From contig CALXLH010000001.1 in NCBI GenBank assembly GCA_944389145.1, positions 1-34,226 on the forward strand: a stretch of 34,226 bases of DNA, in the 5' to 3' direction. This stretch comes from an uncultured Spirochaetaceae bacterium (GTDB taxonomy: Bacteria > Spirochaetota > Spirochaetia > Sphaerochaetales > Sphaerochaetaceae). Below are positions 23,351 through 31,476 of this stretch, piece by piece. Position 1 is the first letter of the stretch. Every line of letters starts with the position of its first letter. The translations under genes and the position numbers were made by a program. A model generated the notes under the pieces. It had not been told where the DNA came from, did no database searches, and worked only from the letters and a program-made list of their open reading frames with translations.

Positions 23351-24634
23351 ATGATGAAGAAGGTTCTCATGGTAATGCTTGTATCGATGCTTGCGGTTAC
23401 CACTATCTTCGCCAACGGTTCATCGGAACAGGCAGGCAGCGCAGACTCGGAGAAGATGACGCTTCGCTTCTTCTTCCCTATCGGAACAGCAGGAGATCTG
23501 GCAACTATCATGACAGGGCTTTGTGACGAATACTCGGCACAGAATCCAGAAGTGGAGATAGAGGCCATCTATGCCGGAGACTATGTACAGACGTTCCAGA
23601 GGACGCTTACGAGCAGCAGAGCGGGCAATCCGCCAGATGTCGCGGTTCTGACGAACGCTGACGTATGGACAGCCGTTGATGAAGGCATCGCGCTTCCGCT
23701 CCAGTCCTTCATCGATGCAGAAGGGCCGGACTTCCTCGATAGGTTCTTCCCTGCGATGCTCGATGACTGCAAGGTAGCAGGCGAATATGTTGCCATACCG
23801 TTCCAGAAGTCCACACATGTCCTTTATTACAACAAGGATATGTTCAGGGCAGCTGGACTTGATCCGGAAAAAGGTCCTGAGACCTGGGATGAGCTCGTTG
23901 AATACTGCAAGCTTCTGACCGTTCCAGGAGAGGTATATGGAGTCGAGATTCCTATTGACTTCTACTACTTGGCCGTATTCATCCTGCAGAACGGAGGAAC
24001 AATCAACAACCTTGAAGGTACAGAGACTTATCTTGATTCTCCAGAGGCTATAGAAACGGTAAGGTTCCTGAGATCGCTGGTCGAAGCAGGCTACGCTCCG
24101 GCAAAAAGGCTCTACGGAGATTCATCCAGTGATTTCGTGGCAGGAAAAGCCGCAATGATGTACAACTCGTCAGGAAGCCTGGCATTCGTGCGTGATAGCT
24201 GCGCCTTTGACTGGGGAGTCTGCTATCTCCCAGCAGGAAAGGAGCGTGTCGCTCCTACAGGTGGCGGACAGTTCGTCATCTGCCAGGGTACTTCTCCTGA
24301 AAGGCAGCAGGCAGCATGGGAATTCATCAAGTGGATGACAGAGCCAGAGCAGGCTGCAGAGTGGAGCATAGGATCAGGATTCATCGCAGTAAATCCTGGA
24401 GCCTTTGATCTTCCTGTGATGATCGAGTACAACGAGAGCCTTCCACAGGCCGTCGTTGCCAGGAATCAGCTTGAGTACGCCATGGGTGAATATCCAAAGA
24501 CGCATGACGCAAGGCAGATAGCACAGACCATGTCAACGGCATTTGAGAGCATCATGGCAGGAATCGTCGATCCGGAGACTGCTATGAGAGAACTTCAGGC
24601 GGACTGCGATTCGATCCTGAGCAAATACCGCTAA
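23351..24634 (+). CDS. ABC transporter sugar-type (UgpB-like) substrate-binding protein
   Basis: The periplasmic receptor of a carbohydrate-class (CUT1) ABC importer, 427 residues. Residues 1-21 form the signal peptide (MMKKVLMVMLVSMLAVTTIFA), followed by NGSSEQ as in many spirochaete receptors. The family 1 binding-protein fold is shown by MTLRFFFPIG, the GNPPDVAVLTNADVW segment, AIPFQKSTHVLYYNKDMFRAAGLDP, PETWDELVEYCKLLT, FVAGKAAMMYNSSGSL and AWEFIKWMTEPEQAAEW. UgpB (glycerol 3-phosphate) proteins are the nearest group I recognise, but ligand residues cannot be assigned. AAGGAG at 23339-23344 supports ATG 23351. A hairpin after the gene would make more of this protein than of the permeases. 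Confidence 0.92.
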   Translation: MMKKVLMVMLVSMLAVTTIFANGSSEQAGSADSEKMTLRFFFPIGTAGDLATIMTGLCDEYSAQNPEVEIEAIYAGDYVQTFQRTLTSSRAGNPPDVAVLTNADVWTAVDEGIALPLQSFIDAEGPDFLDRFFPAMLDDCKVAGEYVAIPFQKSTHVLYYNKDMFRAAGLDPEKGPETWDELVEYCKLLTVPGEVYGVEIPIDFYYLAVFILQNGGTINNLEGTETYLDSPEAIETVRFLRSLVEAGYAPAKRLYGDSSSDFVAGKAAMMYNSSGSLAFVRDSCAFDWGVCYLPAGKERVAPTGGGQFVICQGTSPERQQAAWEFIKWMTEPEQAAEWSIGSGFIAVNPGAFDLPVMIEYNESLPQAVVARNQLEYAMGEYPKTHDARQIAQTMSTAFESIMAGIVDPETAMRELQADCDSILSKYR

Positions 24635-24644
24635 GCTTATCTTC

Positions 24645-24675
24645 GGCTACCATCCGCTATAGGGTGGTAGCCTTT
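24645..24675 (+). terminator. Hairpin between binding protein and permease genes
   Basis: GGCTACCATCC (24645-24655) pairs with GGGTGGTAGCC (24662-24672) over 11 positions including one wobble, with a six-base loop, and TTT follows. It starts ten bases after the binding-protein stop. Such leaky terminators or RNA-stabilising hairpins commonly raise receptor output over permease in ABC operons. Confidence 0.7.
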
Positions 24676-24694
24676 CCATACGGAGACAATTCAG

Positions 24695-25576
24695 TTGAAT
24701 CGACGAAGAATTAAGAAATACGCCACAGCGTATATTTTGCTAGCACCTAGCCTGATTTTCCTGTGTATATTCACGTTCTATCCGATAGCATATTCCCTCT
24801 GGACAAGCATGTTCACGAGGATCTCCGGGCAGTCATCATTCGCAGGCCTGGAAAACTATATCTCCATGTTCAGGAGCCGTGAATTCATCGAAGTACTGAA
24901 GAATAACCTGATTTACGCTGTGTTCAGCACCATACCTGCCGTGATATTCGGCCTGATACTGGCAATAGCGCTCAACACCAGGATCAGAGGGCGTTCATTC
25001 TATAGATTCGCGGTATTCTACCCCACTATCCTACCGATTGCCACAGCTTCGATGATATGGGTGTTCCTGCTATCTCAATCAATAGGACTGGTAAACCATA
25101 TCCTTGATTTGCTTGGTATCACATCAGGTATTGACTGGGTGAATACATCGCCTTACGCGATGATATCTATCATCATCGTCTATATATGGAAATACTCAGG
25201 CTATTATATGCTGCTTTTCCTTTCGGGGTTGCAATCGATAGACAAGAGCCTGTATGAGGAGGCATATCTTGAAGGAGCGTCTACGCTTTCAAGGATACGC
25301 AGGATCACGCTGCCGCTTCTCTCGCCGACGACATTCTTCGTGGTACTTCTGGCGATAGTGAATTCCTTTCAGGCTGTGGATCAGATATACGTAATGACAA
25401 AGGGAGGTCCTCACAACTCAACGAATGTCCTCCTTTATTACATATATGAATACGGATTCGTTTACTGGGATACAGGCAAGGCAAGCAGCGCATCTACCAT
25501 CTTGTTCCTGATACTTCTGATCACGACATTCTTCTATTATTTCGGCCTGCAGAAATCGGTCAACTATGAGAGGTAG
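24695..25576 (+). CDS. ABC sugar transporter permease, UgpA/MalF-like
   Basis: The first of two inner-membrane permease subunits of the importer, 293 residues with six membrane segments. Seen: the N-terminal YILLAPSLIFLCIFTFYPIAYSLW, FAGLENYISMF typical of UgpA-like subunits, and the EAA loop EEAYLEGASTLSRIRRITLPLL near 188-209, which contacts the ATPase. The start appears to be TTG 24695 with GGAG at 24682-24685, a rather long nine-base gap; no ATG is available before residue 34, which would remove the first membrane segment. It lies 60 bases after the binding-protein gene, with the hairpin between. Confidence 0.92.
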   Translation: MNRRRIKKYATAYILLAPSLIFLCIFTFYPIAYSLWTSMFTRISGQSSFAGLENYISMFRSREFIEVLKNNLIYAVFSTIPAVIFGLILAIALNTRIRGRSFYRFAVFYPTILPIATASMIWVFLLSQSIGLVNHILDLLGITSGIDWVNTSPYAMISIIIVYIWKYSGYYMLLFLSGLQSIDKSLYEEAYLEGASTLSRIRRITLPLLSPTTFFVVLLAIVNSFQAVDQIYVMTKGGPHNSTNVLLYYIYEYGFVYWDTGKASSASTILFLILLITTFFYYFGLQKSVNYER

Positions 25577-25579
25577 GAA

Positions 25580-26416
25580 ATGATAAGACAGAAAATGACA
25601 TTTGGCCTCATCGTGAAATATGCCATCCTGATCATAACGTCATTGATAGTATTATTCCCGCTTTTGTGGATGGTATCTGTCTCCTTCAAGACAAAGCTCG
25701 AGCTATTCTCGGCCCCATACAGCCTGCTTCCAAGCCAGATCAGCCTCGATAACTACATAACAGCATGGGGTTATGCTCCTTTCGGCAGCTACTATATAAA
25801 CACGATCGTTATCACGTTCGGTCTTCTATTCATTCAGATGATAACGGTAACGATGGCTGCATTTGCATTTGCCAGGATGGAATTTCCCGGTAAGAACCTC
25901 CTGTTCATGCTCTTTCTGACACAGCTTATGATTACGGCACAAAGCACCATCTACCCCAACTATATGACAATCAGCAGGCTGGGATTGCTCAATACCAGGA
26001 TAGGCGTGATGCTTCCGTACATCGCTTCAGCCATGGGGACATTCCTTCTAAGGCAGGCATTCATGGCCCTGCCGACAGCCCTGGAAGACGCTGGAAAGAT
26101 TGATGGATGCAATGTGGCACAGATGATCATCCATGTATTCCTGCCACAGGTACAGTCAGCAATGCTGGCATTCGCGATAATGAGCGTAACAAACCATTGG
26201 AATGAGTTTCTCTGGCCTCTTCTCGTAACAGAGGATGCAGGCAGCCGGCCTCTTACCGTCGGACTGGCGATATTCGCCCAGCAGGCTGAAGGAGGAGCAG
26301 AATGGAGTCTCCTGATGGCAGCTACGCTTATGGTTTCGCTCCCGCTGCTGCTTGCATTCCTGATTTTCCAGAAGATGTTCGTAGAGGCATTTATCTCATC
26401 AGGACTAAAGGGGTAA
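25580..26416 (+). CDS. ABC sugar transporter permease, UgpE/MalG-like
   Basis: The second permease subunit, 278 residues, six membrane segments. Seen: FPLLWMVSVSFKTKLELFS at the N-terminus, where this family has its M-x-x-S-F-K motif, LSLDNY-like SQISLDNYITAW, and the EAA loop EDAGKIDGCNVAQMIIHVFLP near 169-189. It begins three bases after the stop of the first permease gene with GAGGTAGG overlapping that stop. No ATP-binding subunit follows; the pair must use an ATPase encoded elsewhere, as with MsmK-type shared ATPases. Confidence 0.92.
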   Translation: MIRQKMTFGLIVKYAILIITSLIVLFPLLWMVSVSFKTKLELFSAPYSLLPSQISLDNYITAWGYAPFGSYYINTIVITFGLLFIQMITVTMAAFAFARMEFPGKNLLFMLFLTQLMITAQSTIYPNYMTISRLGLLNTRIGVMLPYIASAMGTFLLRQAFMALPTALEDAGKIDGCNVAQMIIHVFLPQVQSAMLAFAIMSVTNHWNEFLWPLLVTEDAGSRPLTVGLAIFAQQAEGGAEWSLLMAATLMVSLPLLLAFLIFQKMFVEAFISSGLKG

Positions 26417-26420
26417 GGAC

Positions 26421-27224
26421 ATGAAGCTCCGGATCGCATTGATATCAGACATACATCACAATAAGAAGACGATCGAATACAGGCCCGGAAATGAAGCTAT
26501 GAAGCTGATTCCCACATTTATAGAAGAAGCACGGATGCAGAAGGCAGATGTCATCGTAGAGCTTGGAGATCGCATCGGAAATGCAAGCCATGATGAAGAT
26601 ATGGTGCACCTGCAAGACGTCGCATCCGCTTTCAGGAAAGCTGACATGCCCGTACTTCATGCACTTGGCAATCATGACCTGCACTTCCTCTCCGAGGCAG
26701 AGAATATCGATATCCTAGGAATGGAATCTTCTTATTATGCTATATCCGCAAATGGCTACAGGCTGATTATCCTGAATACTGCAGAAGCGACAGGCAGTAA
26801 TTCGATAATGCCGAGCGATACGCAGATCGAATGGCTATCAGATGAGATAGAGGCCGCTACGGAAAAAGTAATAGTAATCAGCCATCATCCATTGACCAAG
26901 CAGGATCAGGAAGGCAATCCATTCTTCGTGGACAACCCAGAAGGATACAAGGTAACGGATGAATCTAGGCTGCAGGATTTAATGCTTGGCAATCCGAAGG
27001 TCATCGCATCAATCAATGGCCATGTGCATTGGAGCTATTGTACGGAAAATGATGGAATACCTTTCATATCAGTCCCATCATTGATTGAAAGCTATCCAGA
27101 GACGATCAATGCCCCAGGGAGCTATATGATAGCAGAGATCTGCGATGAATACATTGACGTAAGCCTAGGCACCTTGGTGCCCAAAAGGACAGTAGGAAGG
27201 ATCGTACTGCCTGTATTATCATAA
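26421..27224 (+). CDS. Calcineurin-like metallophosphodiesterase
   Basis: A two-metal phosphoesterase of the class III cyclic nucleotide phosphodiesterase type (CpdA/GpdQ group), 267 residues, without signal peptide. All metal and catalytic motifs are present: Asp10 and His12 (SDIHH), Asp50 (ELGD), Asn84 and His85 (GNHD), His155 (ISHHPL), and His201 and His203 (NGHVHW). It starts four bases after the permease gene, with AAGGA before ATG. Relatives cleave cAMP, glycerophosphodiesters or other phosphodiesters. Being inside a UgpABE-like import operon favours an imported phosphodiester such as a glycerophosphodiester, doing cytoplasmically what UgpQ does in E. coli; this is inferred. Confidence 0.88.
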   Translation: MKLRIALISDIHHNKKTIEYRPGNEAMKLIPTFIEEARMQKADVIVELGDRIGNASHDEDMVHLQDVASAFRKADMPVLHALGNHDLHFLSEAENIDILGMESSYYAISANGYRLIILNTAEATGSNSIMPSDTQIEWLSDEIEAATEKVIVISHHPLTKQDQEGNPFFVDNPEGYKVTDESRLQDLMLGNPKVIASINGHVHWSYCTENDGIPFISVPSLIESYPETINAPGSYMIAEICDEYIDVSLGTLVPKRTVGRIVLPVLS

Positions 27225-27255
27225 GATAACCTGATGGTAATGATGGAGATGATAT

Positions 27256-28143
27256 ATGATTATCACGATCTGCCTGAGCCCGGCGTTCCAGAGGACGATG
27301 GAATTCAGCAAGCTGACGATCAGCAAGGTAAACAGAAGCATAGCAGCACACGAAGGCGCTGGGGGAAAAGGAATCAATGCGGCTAGGGCTGCAGCCAGGG
27401 AATATGATGAGGTGATGGCGCTCACGATCCTGGGAGGACCACGCATACAGCAGTTCATCGGATACTGCGAGGCAGATGGATTCAGGATCAGATACGCAAA
27501 GTCCCCTTCTCACACCAGGACATGCTGTACCCTGCTTGACCTTAACGAGATGACATGCACAGAGCTTGTAGAGGAAAGTCCGGAAGTGACGATGGAGACG
27601 CTTGATGAATTCTCATCCCTCTTCTCTGATGCCATCGGAAATGACGGATCGGATCTGCTGCTCTTCTCAGGTTCCATCCCCAAAGGCGTTCCTGCCAGAT
27701 TCATCCCATCGCTCGTTGAAGAAGGGACTAGGAATGGCTCGACGATCATGCTTGATATGACAGGACAGCTGTTGCTTGATTCCATGAAGGCAGGAGCAGG
27801 ATTCATCAAGATAAACGAGCAGGAGTTCGTATCGACGTTCCTGCCTGCGGATACCGCCGCCGGTTTCGATATCATAAAAGCAAAGGAAAGCTCCCGAAGG
27901 ATATTCGAGGAGACAGGATATAAGGCAATCATAACGAGAGGGGCAGAGGATACATGGGCATTCGATGGCTATGAAATGCTTTCGATTCCGAATAGGAAGA
28001 TAAAAGGACTGAACACGACCGGGTGCGGAGACACGTTCGCAGGTGCATTCCTAGGGGCATTGGCCAACGGGACTTCGTATATCGATTCATTGGATAACGC
28101 TCAGGTAGCTGCAATCAGGAAAGCGACAGAGGATATCCACTAG
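27256..28143 (+). CDS. PfkB family sugar or sugar-phosphate kinase (1-phosphofructokinase-like)
   Basis: A ribokinase-superfamily kinase, 295 residues, nearest to the FruK/LacC hexose-phosphate kinase group. Seen: the N-terminal MIITICLSPAFQRTMEF (FruK-type MIxTxTLNPAxDxT), GAGGKGINAARA at 34-45, FSGSIPKGVP at 137-146, and the C-terminal signature NTTGCGDTFAGAF with catalytic Asp259. The usual KPN at the phosphate-acceptor region is IKIN (184-187) and the TLG/SLG-A motif is TRGAED, so the substrate may differ from fructose 1-phosphate. GGAG at 27245-27248 is seven bases from ATG 27256. It closes the ABC/phosphodiesterase operon, suggesting it phosphorylates a sugar released from the imported compound. 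Confidence 0.87.
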   Translation: MIITICLSPAFQRTMEFSKLTISKVNRSIAAHEGAGGKGINAARAAAREYDEVMALTILGGPRIQQFIGYCEADGFRIRYAKSPSHTRTCCTLLDLNEMTCTELVEESPEVTMETLDEFSSLFSDAIGNDGSDLLLFSGSIPKGVPARFIPSLVEEGTRNGSTIMLDMTGQLLLDSMKAGAGFIKINEQEFVSTFLPADTAAGFDIIKAKESSRRIFEETGYKAIITRGAEDTWAFDGYEMLSIPNRKIKGLNTTGCGDTFAGAFLGALANGTSYIDSLDNAQVAAIRKATEDIH

Positions 28144-28173
28144 GAAGCAGCATAGCGGCACCATGCATTGGCA

Positions 28174-28182
28174 TGATATCAT
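28174..28182 (+). promoter_or_regulatory. Extended -10 box at rmlB, leaderless start likely
   Basis: TGATATCAT fits an extended -10 (TGn then TATCAT at 28177-28182). Seven bases further is A28189, the first base of the rmlB ATG, and there is no ribosome binding site. Transcription would therefore begin at or next to the start codon. Confidence 0.4.
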
Positions 28183-28188
28183 CATGGC

Positions 28189-29157
28189 ATGAGGCTTTTC
28201 GTTACAGGAGGAGCAGGTTTCATCGGATCTGCGTTCGTGCGCCGCATGATGGAACGTGATGATGTCGAGGCATTGATGGTATTCGATGCGCTGACCTATG
28301 CCGCAGATATGGCGAGGCTTGAGAGCGTACGGGACGATAAGCGCTTCACGTTCTTCAAAGGTGATATAAGAAGCAGAAGAGATGTCGGCAACGCCCTATC
28401 ATCACTGCATCCTGATATCATCGTGAACTTCGCAGCGGAAAGCCACGTCGACAGATCGATAGCCTCCCCTTCCATCTTCATCGAGACGAACGTGCTGGGA
28501 ACGGGAGTGCTCATGGACGCCGCGCTTGAGGCAGGCGTAAGGCGCTTCCATCAGGTATCGACGGATGAGGTATACGGTGACCTTCCGATCGATAGCGATG
28601 AACGGTTCAGCGAAGGATCTCCCCTGCAGCCAAGCTCCCCGTATAGCGCATCAAAGGCATCGGCAGACCTGCTCGTGCTCTCATATGTGAGGACCTATGG
28701 CCTCGACGCGACGATCTCAAGATGCACTAACAACTATGGGCCATGGCAGCATGAGGAAAAGCTGATACCTCTGACGGTATCGAGGGCATTGAAAGGGGAA
28801 TGCATACCGGTCTATGGCGATGGGAGCAACGTGCGGGAATGGATACATGCGGATGATCACTCGGCAGCGCTTGAGGCAATCATAAGGAGAGGACGGAAAG
28901 GAGAGATCTACAACATAGGCAGCGGGATGGAGATATCGAATATCGCGCTAATACGCATGATCCTCCGCATGCTAGGCAGGAGCGAGGAGCTGATCAGCTT
29001 CGTTCCTGACAGGCCAGGCCATGACAGGCGCTATGCCCTTGATTCAGGAAAGCTGCAGCAGGAACTCGGGATATCGTTCAGTGGATGTGATTTCGATAAG
29101 AGGCTCCGTGAGGCAATCAGCAGCTGCTCTTGCAAAACATCCCCTACTTCGCTCTAA
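28189..29157 (+). CDS. rmlB: dTDP-glucose 4,6-dehydratase, RmlB family
   Basis: Converts dTDP-glucose to dTDP-4-keto-6-deoxyglucose, the second step to dTDP-rhamnose and other deoxysugars of the cell surface. It has 322 residues. Seen: VTGGAGFIGS at 5-14 for NAD binding, VNFAAESHVDRSI at 79-91, STDEVYGD with the catalytic Thr125-Asp126-Glu127, Tyr152 and Lys156 in YSASK, RCTNNYGPWQ, and PGHDRRYALD near the C-terminus, all of which are RmlB hallmarks. The other rml genes are absent here. No ribosome binding site is visible before ATG 28189; see the extended -10 entry. A related 4,6-dehydratase acting on UDP-glucose cannot be fully excluded, but the PGHDRRYA and DEVYGD motifs favour RmlB. Confidence 0.92.
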   Translation: MRLFVTGGAGFIGSAFVRRMMERDDVEALMVFDALTYAADMARLESVRDDKRFTFFKGDIRSRRDVGNALSSLHPDIIVNFAAESHVDRSIASPSIFIETNVLGTGVLMDAALEAGVRRFHQVSTDEVYGDLPIDSDERFSEGSPLQPSSPYSASKASADLLVLSYVRTYGLDATISRCTNNYGPWQHEEKLIPLTVSRALKGECIPVYGDGSNVREWIHADDHSAALEAIIRRGRKGEIYNIGSGMEISNIALIRMILRMLGRSEELISFVPDRPGHDRRYALDSGKLQQELGISFSGCDFDKRLREAISSCSCKTSPTSL

Positions 29158-29165
29158 TTCCAGTC

Positions 29166-30293
29166 ATGGATCTCTATTTTGACAATGCTGCCACGACACG
29201 GCTCTCCGAGGCCGCACTCAAGGCATATATCGATACCGAAAGGGAATTCTTCGCCAACCCCTCATCAATACACCGGGAAGGGATGAAGGCGCATAAGGAG
29301 CTTGAAAGGCTGAGAGGAAGCATGGCATCGCTGCTCTCCGTCCCATCTTCATCGCTTTTCTTCACATCCGGAGCCACAGAGTCAATCGCCGCGGTCTTCT
29401 CCTCGCTTCTCATGCAGGATCCGGGCAAGGTAATCATATCCGCGATCGAGCATGAGGCCGTATCATCATGGCTGCGCGTCCTTGAGGCGCACGGCTGGAA
29501 GACGGCACGGCTCAAGGCCAAGGGAGGCTTCGTCCGCAGGGAGGATCTGGAAGCAGAGCTCACGCCCGATACCAAGCTTGTCGCGATAATGGCAGTGAAC
29601 AACGTCACTGGCGCTATCGAGGATATCAAAGGGCTTGAAGAGGCTGTAAGGGAATATGAGGCAAGAGGCCGGAGAAGGATATTCTTCTTCTCGGATTCCG
29701 TGCAGGCTCTCGGGAAGATTCCCTATGACATAGCAGGGCTGGGCATAGATGGCGCATCGTTCTCCGCACATAAGATCAACGGACCAAGAGGCATCGGAAT
29801 GCTATACCTCAGGCGGCCTGAGGCATTCAGCGCCCTGTCCTCAGCAGGCGGGCAGGAAAGAGGAAAGCGCGGCGGAACGGAGAATCTTCCGGCAATCGCA
29901 GGATTCGACGCAGCTCTGGGCGAATGGCTCTCAAGGGCAGAGGATAACCGTAAGAGGATCCAGACGCTCAGCCTGAAGATCAGGCATACCCTTGAGCAGC
30001 TCGGCTTCCAGCTATTCTCTCCGGAAGATCACGCCTCGCCATATATCATATCATTTGCATCCCCTCTGCCTTCCGAGGTATATACAAGGATGCTTTCAGA
30101 TAAGGGCATCGCGGTATCATCAGGATCAGCCTGCTCCAACAATTCCAAGGGCGAGGGAGAAAGGATACTCCTCGCCATGGGCTTCAGGAGCGAGGCTGCA
30201 AGGAGGGCCGTGAGGATATCGCTGTCGAACGGGAGCGATGAGGAAGGCGTGGATGCGCTATTGAAGGCAATCAAGGAGATCGGCAATGGCTGA
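29166..30293 (+). CDS. Cysteine desulfurase (NifS/IscS family), partner of ThiI
   Basis: A PLP enzyme that removes sulfur from cysteine and carries it as a persulfide, 375 residues. Seen: YFDNAATTR at 4-12, TSGATES at 67-73, His96 in AIEHEAV, Asp177 and Gln180 in SDSVQ, the PLP lysine Lys203 in SFSAHKINGPRGIG, and the active Cys323 in SSGSACSNNSKG. The gene overlaps thiI by eight bases; since that ThiI lacks a rhodanese domain, this desulfurase is probably its dedicated sulfur donor, like B. subtilis NifZ. ATG 29166 is chosen by homology (the family begins M-x-x-Y-x-D-N-A-A-T); it lies eight bases after the rmlB stop and has no clear ribosome binding site, so translation may depend on ribosomes finishing rmlB. 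Confidence 0.93.
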   Translation: MDLYFDNAATTRLSEAALKAYIDTEREFFANPSSIHREGMKAHKELERLRGSMASLLSVPSSSLFFTSGATESIAAVFSSLLMQDPGKVIISAIEHEAVSSWLRVLEAHGWKTARLKAKGGFVRREDLEAELTPDTKLVAIMAVNNVTGAIEDIKGLEEAVREYEARGRRRIFFFSDSVQALGKIPYDIAGLGIDGASFSAHKINGPRGIGMLYLRRPEAFSALSSAGGQERGKRGGTENLPAIAGFDAALGEWLSRAEDNRKRIQTLSLKIRHTLEQLGFQLFSPEDHASPYIISFASPLPSEVYTRMLSDKGIAVSSGSACSNNSKGEGERILLAMGFRSEAARRAVRISLSNGSDEEGVDALLKAIKEIGNG

Positions 30294-31476
30294 CAGGCTC
30301 TATCTTATAAAAGAGGGTGAGATATCCCTCAAAGGCGGCAACAGGAACCTCTTCGAGAAGAGGCTCAGGCATAACATAAAGGACAAGCTGCGTCCATATC
30401 ATTCGGAGATCGATAAGCAGAAGGGACGGCTCTACGCGTATATTGAGGAGAGCGCGCCGAAGGAGCTTGTGGAAAAAGCCCTCGCGACCACCAGCGGCAT
30501 AACGGGATTCGCAGAGGCCCACAGGACGGAGAAGGACATGGCTGCGATCGAGGAGACGGCAAGGAAGATCCTCCCTGGCGCATTCTCGCCCAGCGGCAGC
30601 TTCCGCATAACGGTGAAGCGCGAGGATAAGGCATTCCCATTCTCCTCCAAGGATATCGCGATACGCCTCGCGGAAGTCGTGCATGAGCTCTATCCAGAGC
30701 TTACGGTCAACCTAGATGATCCAGACAACACCCTGACCTGCGAGATAAGGAATGAGGCATACCTCTATACAGGGGAAAGCCGTTCAGTCGGAGGGCTCCC
30801 TGTCGGCACCGCAGGCAAGGGAATGCTGCTCCTGTCGGGAGGAATCGATAGCCCGGTCGCAGGAGCGATGATGGCAAAGCGAGGCATGAAGGCAGATGCG
30901 ATCTACTTCCATGCCTATCCATATACGTCGGAGATGGCGCTGGAGAAGGTACGGACGCTCGCATCCCTCATAGCGCCGTACATGCAGGGACTCAGGCTAT
31001 TCGTCGTCCCATTCACCGACGGACAGGTATACATCCGCGATAACGGCTACGAGGAGGAAGCGACGCTAATGTTCCGCGCCTCGATGATGCAGACTGCTGA
31101 GAGGATAGCGAAGGAATACGGAGCAACGGCGCTCATAACCGGAGAGGCTCTGTCACAGGTGGCATCGCAGACGCTGGACGCGATGTCGTTCACCGATAGC
31201 ATGACGGACCTCCTGGTACTCCGTCCCCTCCTGGGAATGGACAAGGAGGAGATCATCATCAGGGCGCGGGGTATCGGGACCTATGACACATCCATCCTCC
31301 CCTATGAGGACTGCTGCGTGGTATTCTCCCCGAAGCATCCGATAACCCGTCCCATCAAGGAGGTGGCCAGAAGGCACTTCGAGGAGCTTGGCATGGCACC
31401 ATTCATCGAGAAGGCCGTAAGGGAGACGATCATCTATTCCTATGACGCGATGGGCAGGGAGTCAAAGGATGAATAG
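30286..31476 (+). CDS. thiI: tRNA 4-thiouridine synthase ThiI
   Basis: Adenylates U8 of tRNA and inserts sulfur to make 4-thiouridine; in some bacteria it also supplies sulfur for thiazole synthesis. It has 396 residues. Seen: an N-terminal ferredoxin-like region with EGEISLKGGNRNLFEKRL at 10-27, a THUMP domain to about 165, the PP-loop SGGIDSP at 184-190, FHAYPYTSE at 208-216, and Cys343-Cys344 in PYEDCCVVFSPKHP. There is no C-terminal rhodanese domain, so it is the short, B. subtilis-type enzyme that takes sulfur from a partner desulfurase; the overlapping upstream gene fits that role. GGAG is seven to eight bases before ATG 30286. Confidence 0.95.
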   Translation: MADRLYLIKEGEISLKGGNRNLFEKRLRHNIKDKLRPYHSEIDKQKGRLYAYIEESAPKELVEKALATTSGITGFAEAHRTEKDMAAIEETARKILPGAFSPSGSFRITVKREDKAFPFSSKDIAIRLAEVVHELYPELTVNLDDPDNTLTCEIRNEAYLYTGESRSVGGLPVGTAGKGMLLLSGGIDSPVAGAMMAKRGMKADAIYFHAYPYTSEMALEKVRTLASLIAPYMQGLRLFVVPFTDGQVYIRDNGYEEEATLMFRASMMQTAERIAKEYGATALITGEALSQVASQTLDAMSFTDSMTDLLVLRPLLGMDKEEIIIRARGIGTYDTSILPYEDCCVVFSPKHPITRPIKEVARRHFEELGMAPFIEKAVRETIIYSYDAMGRESKDE

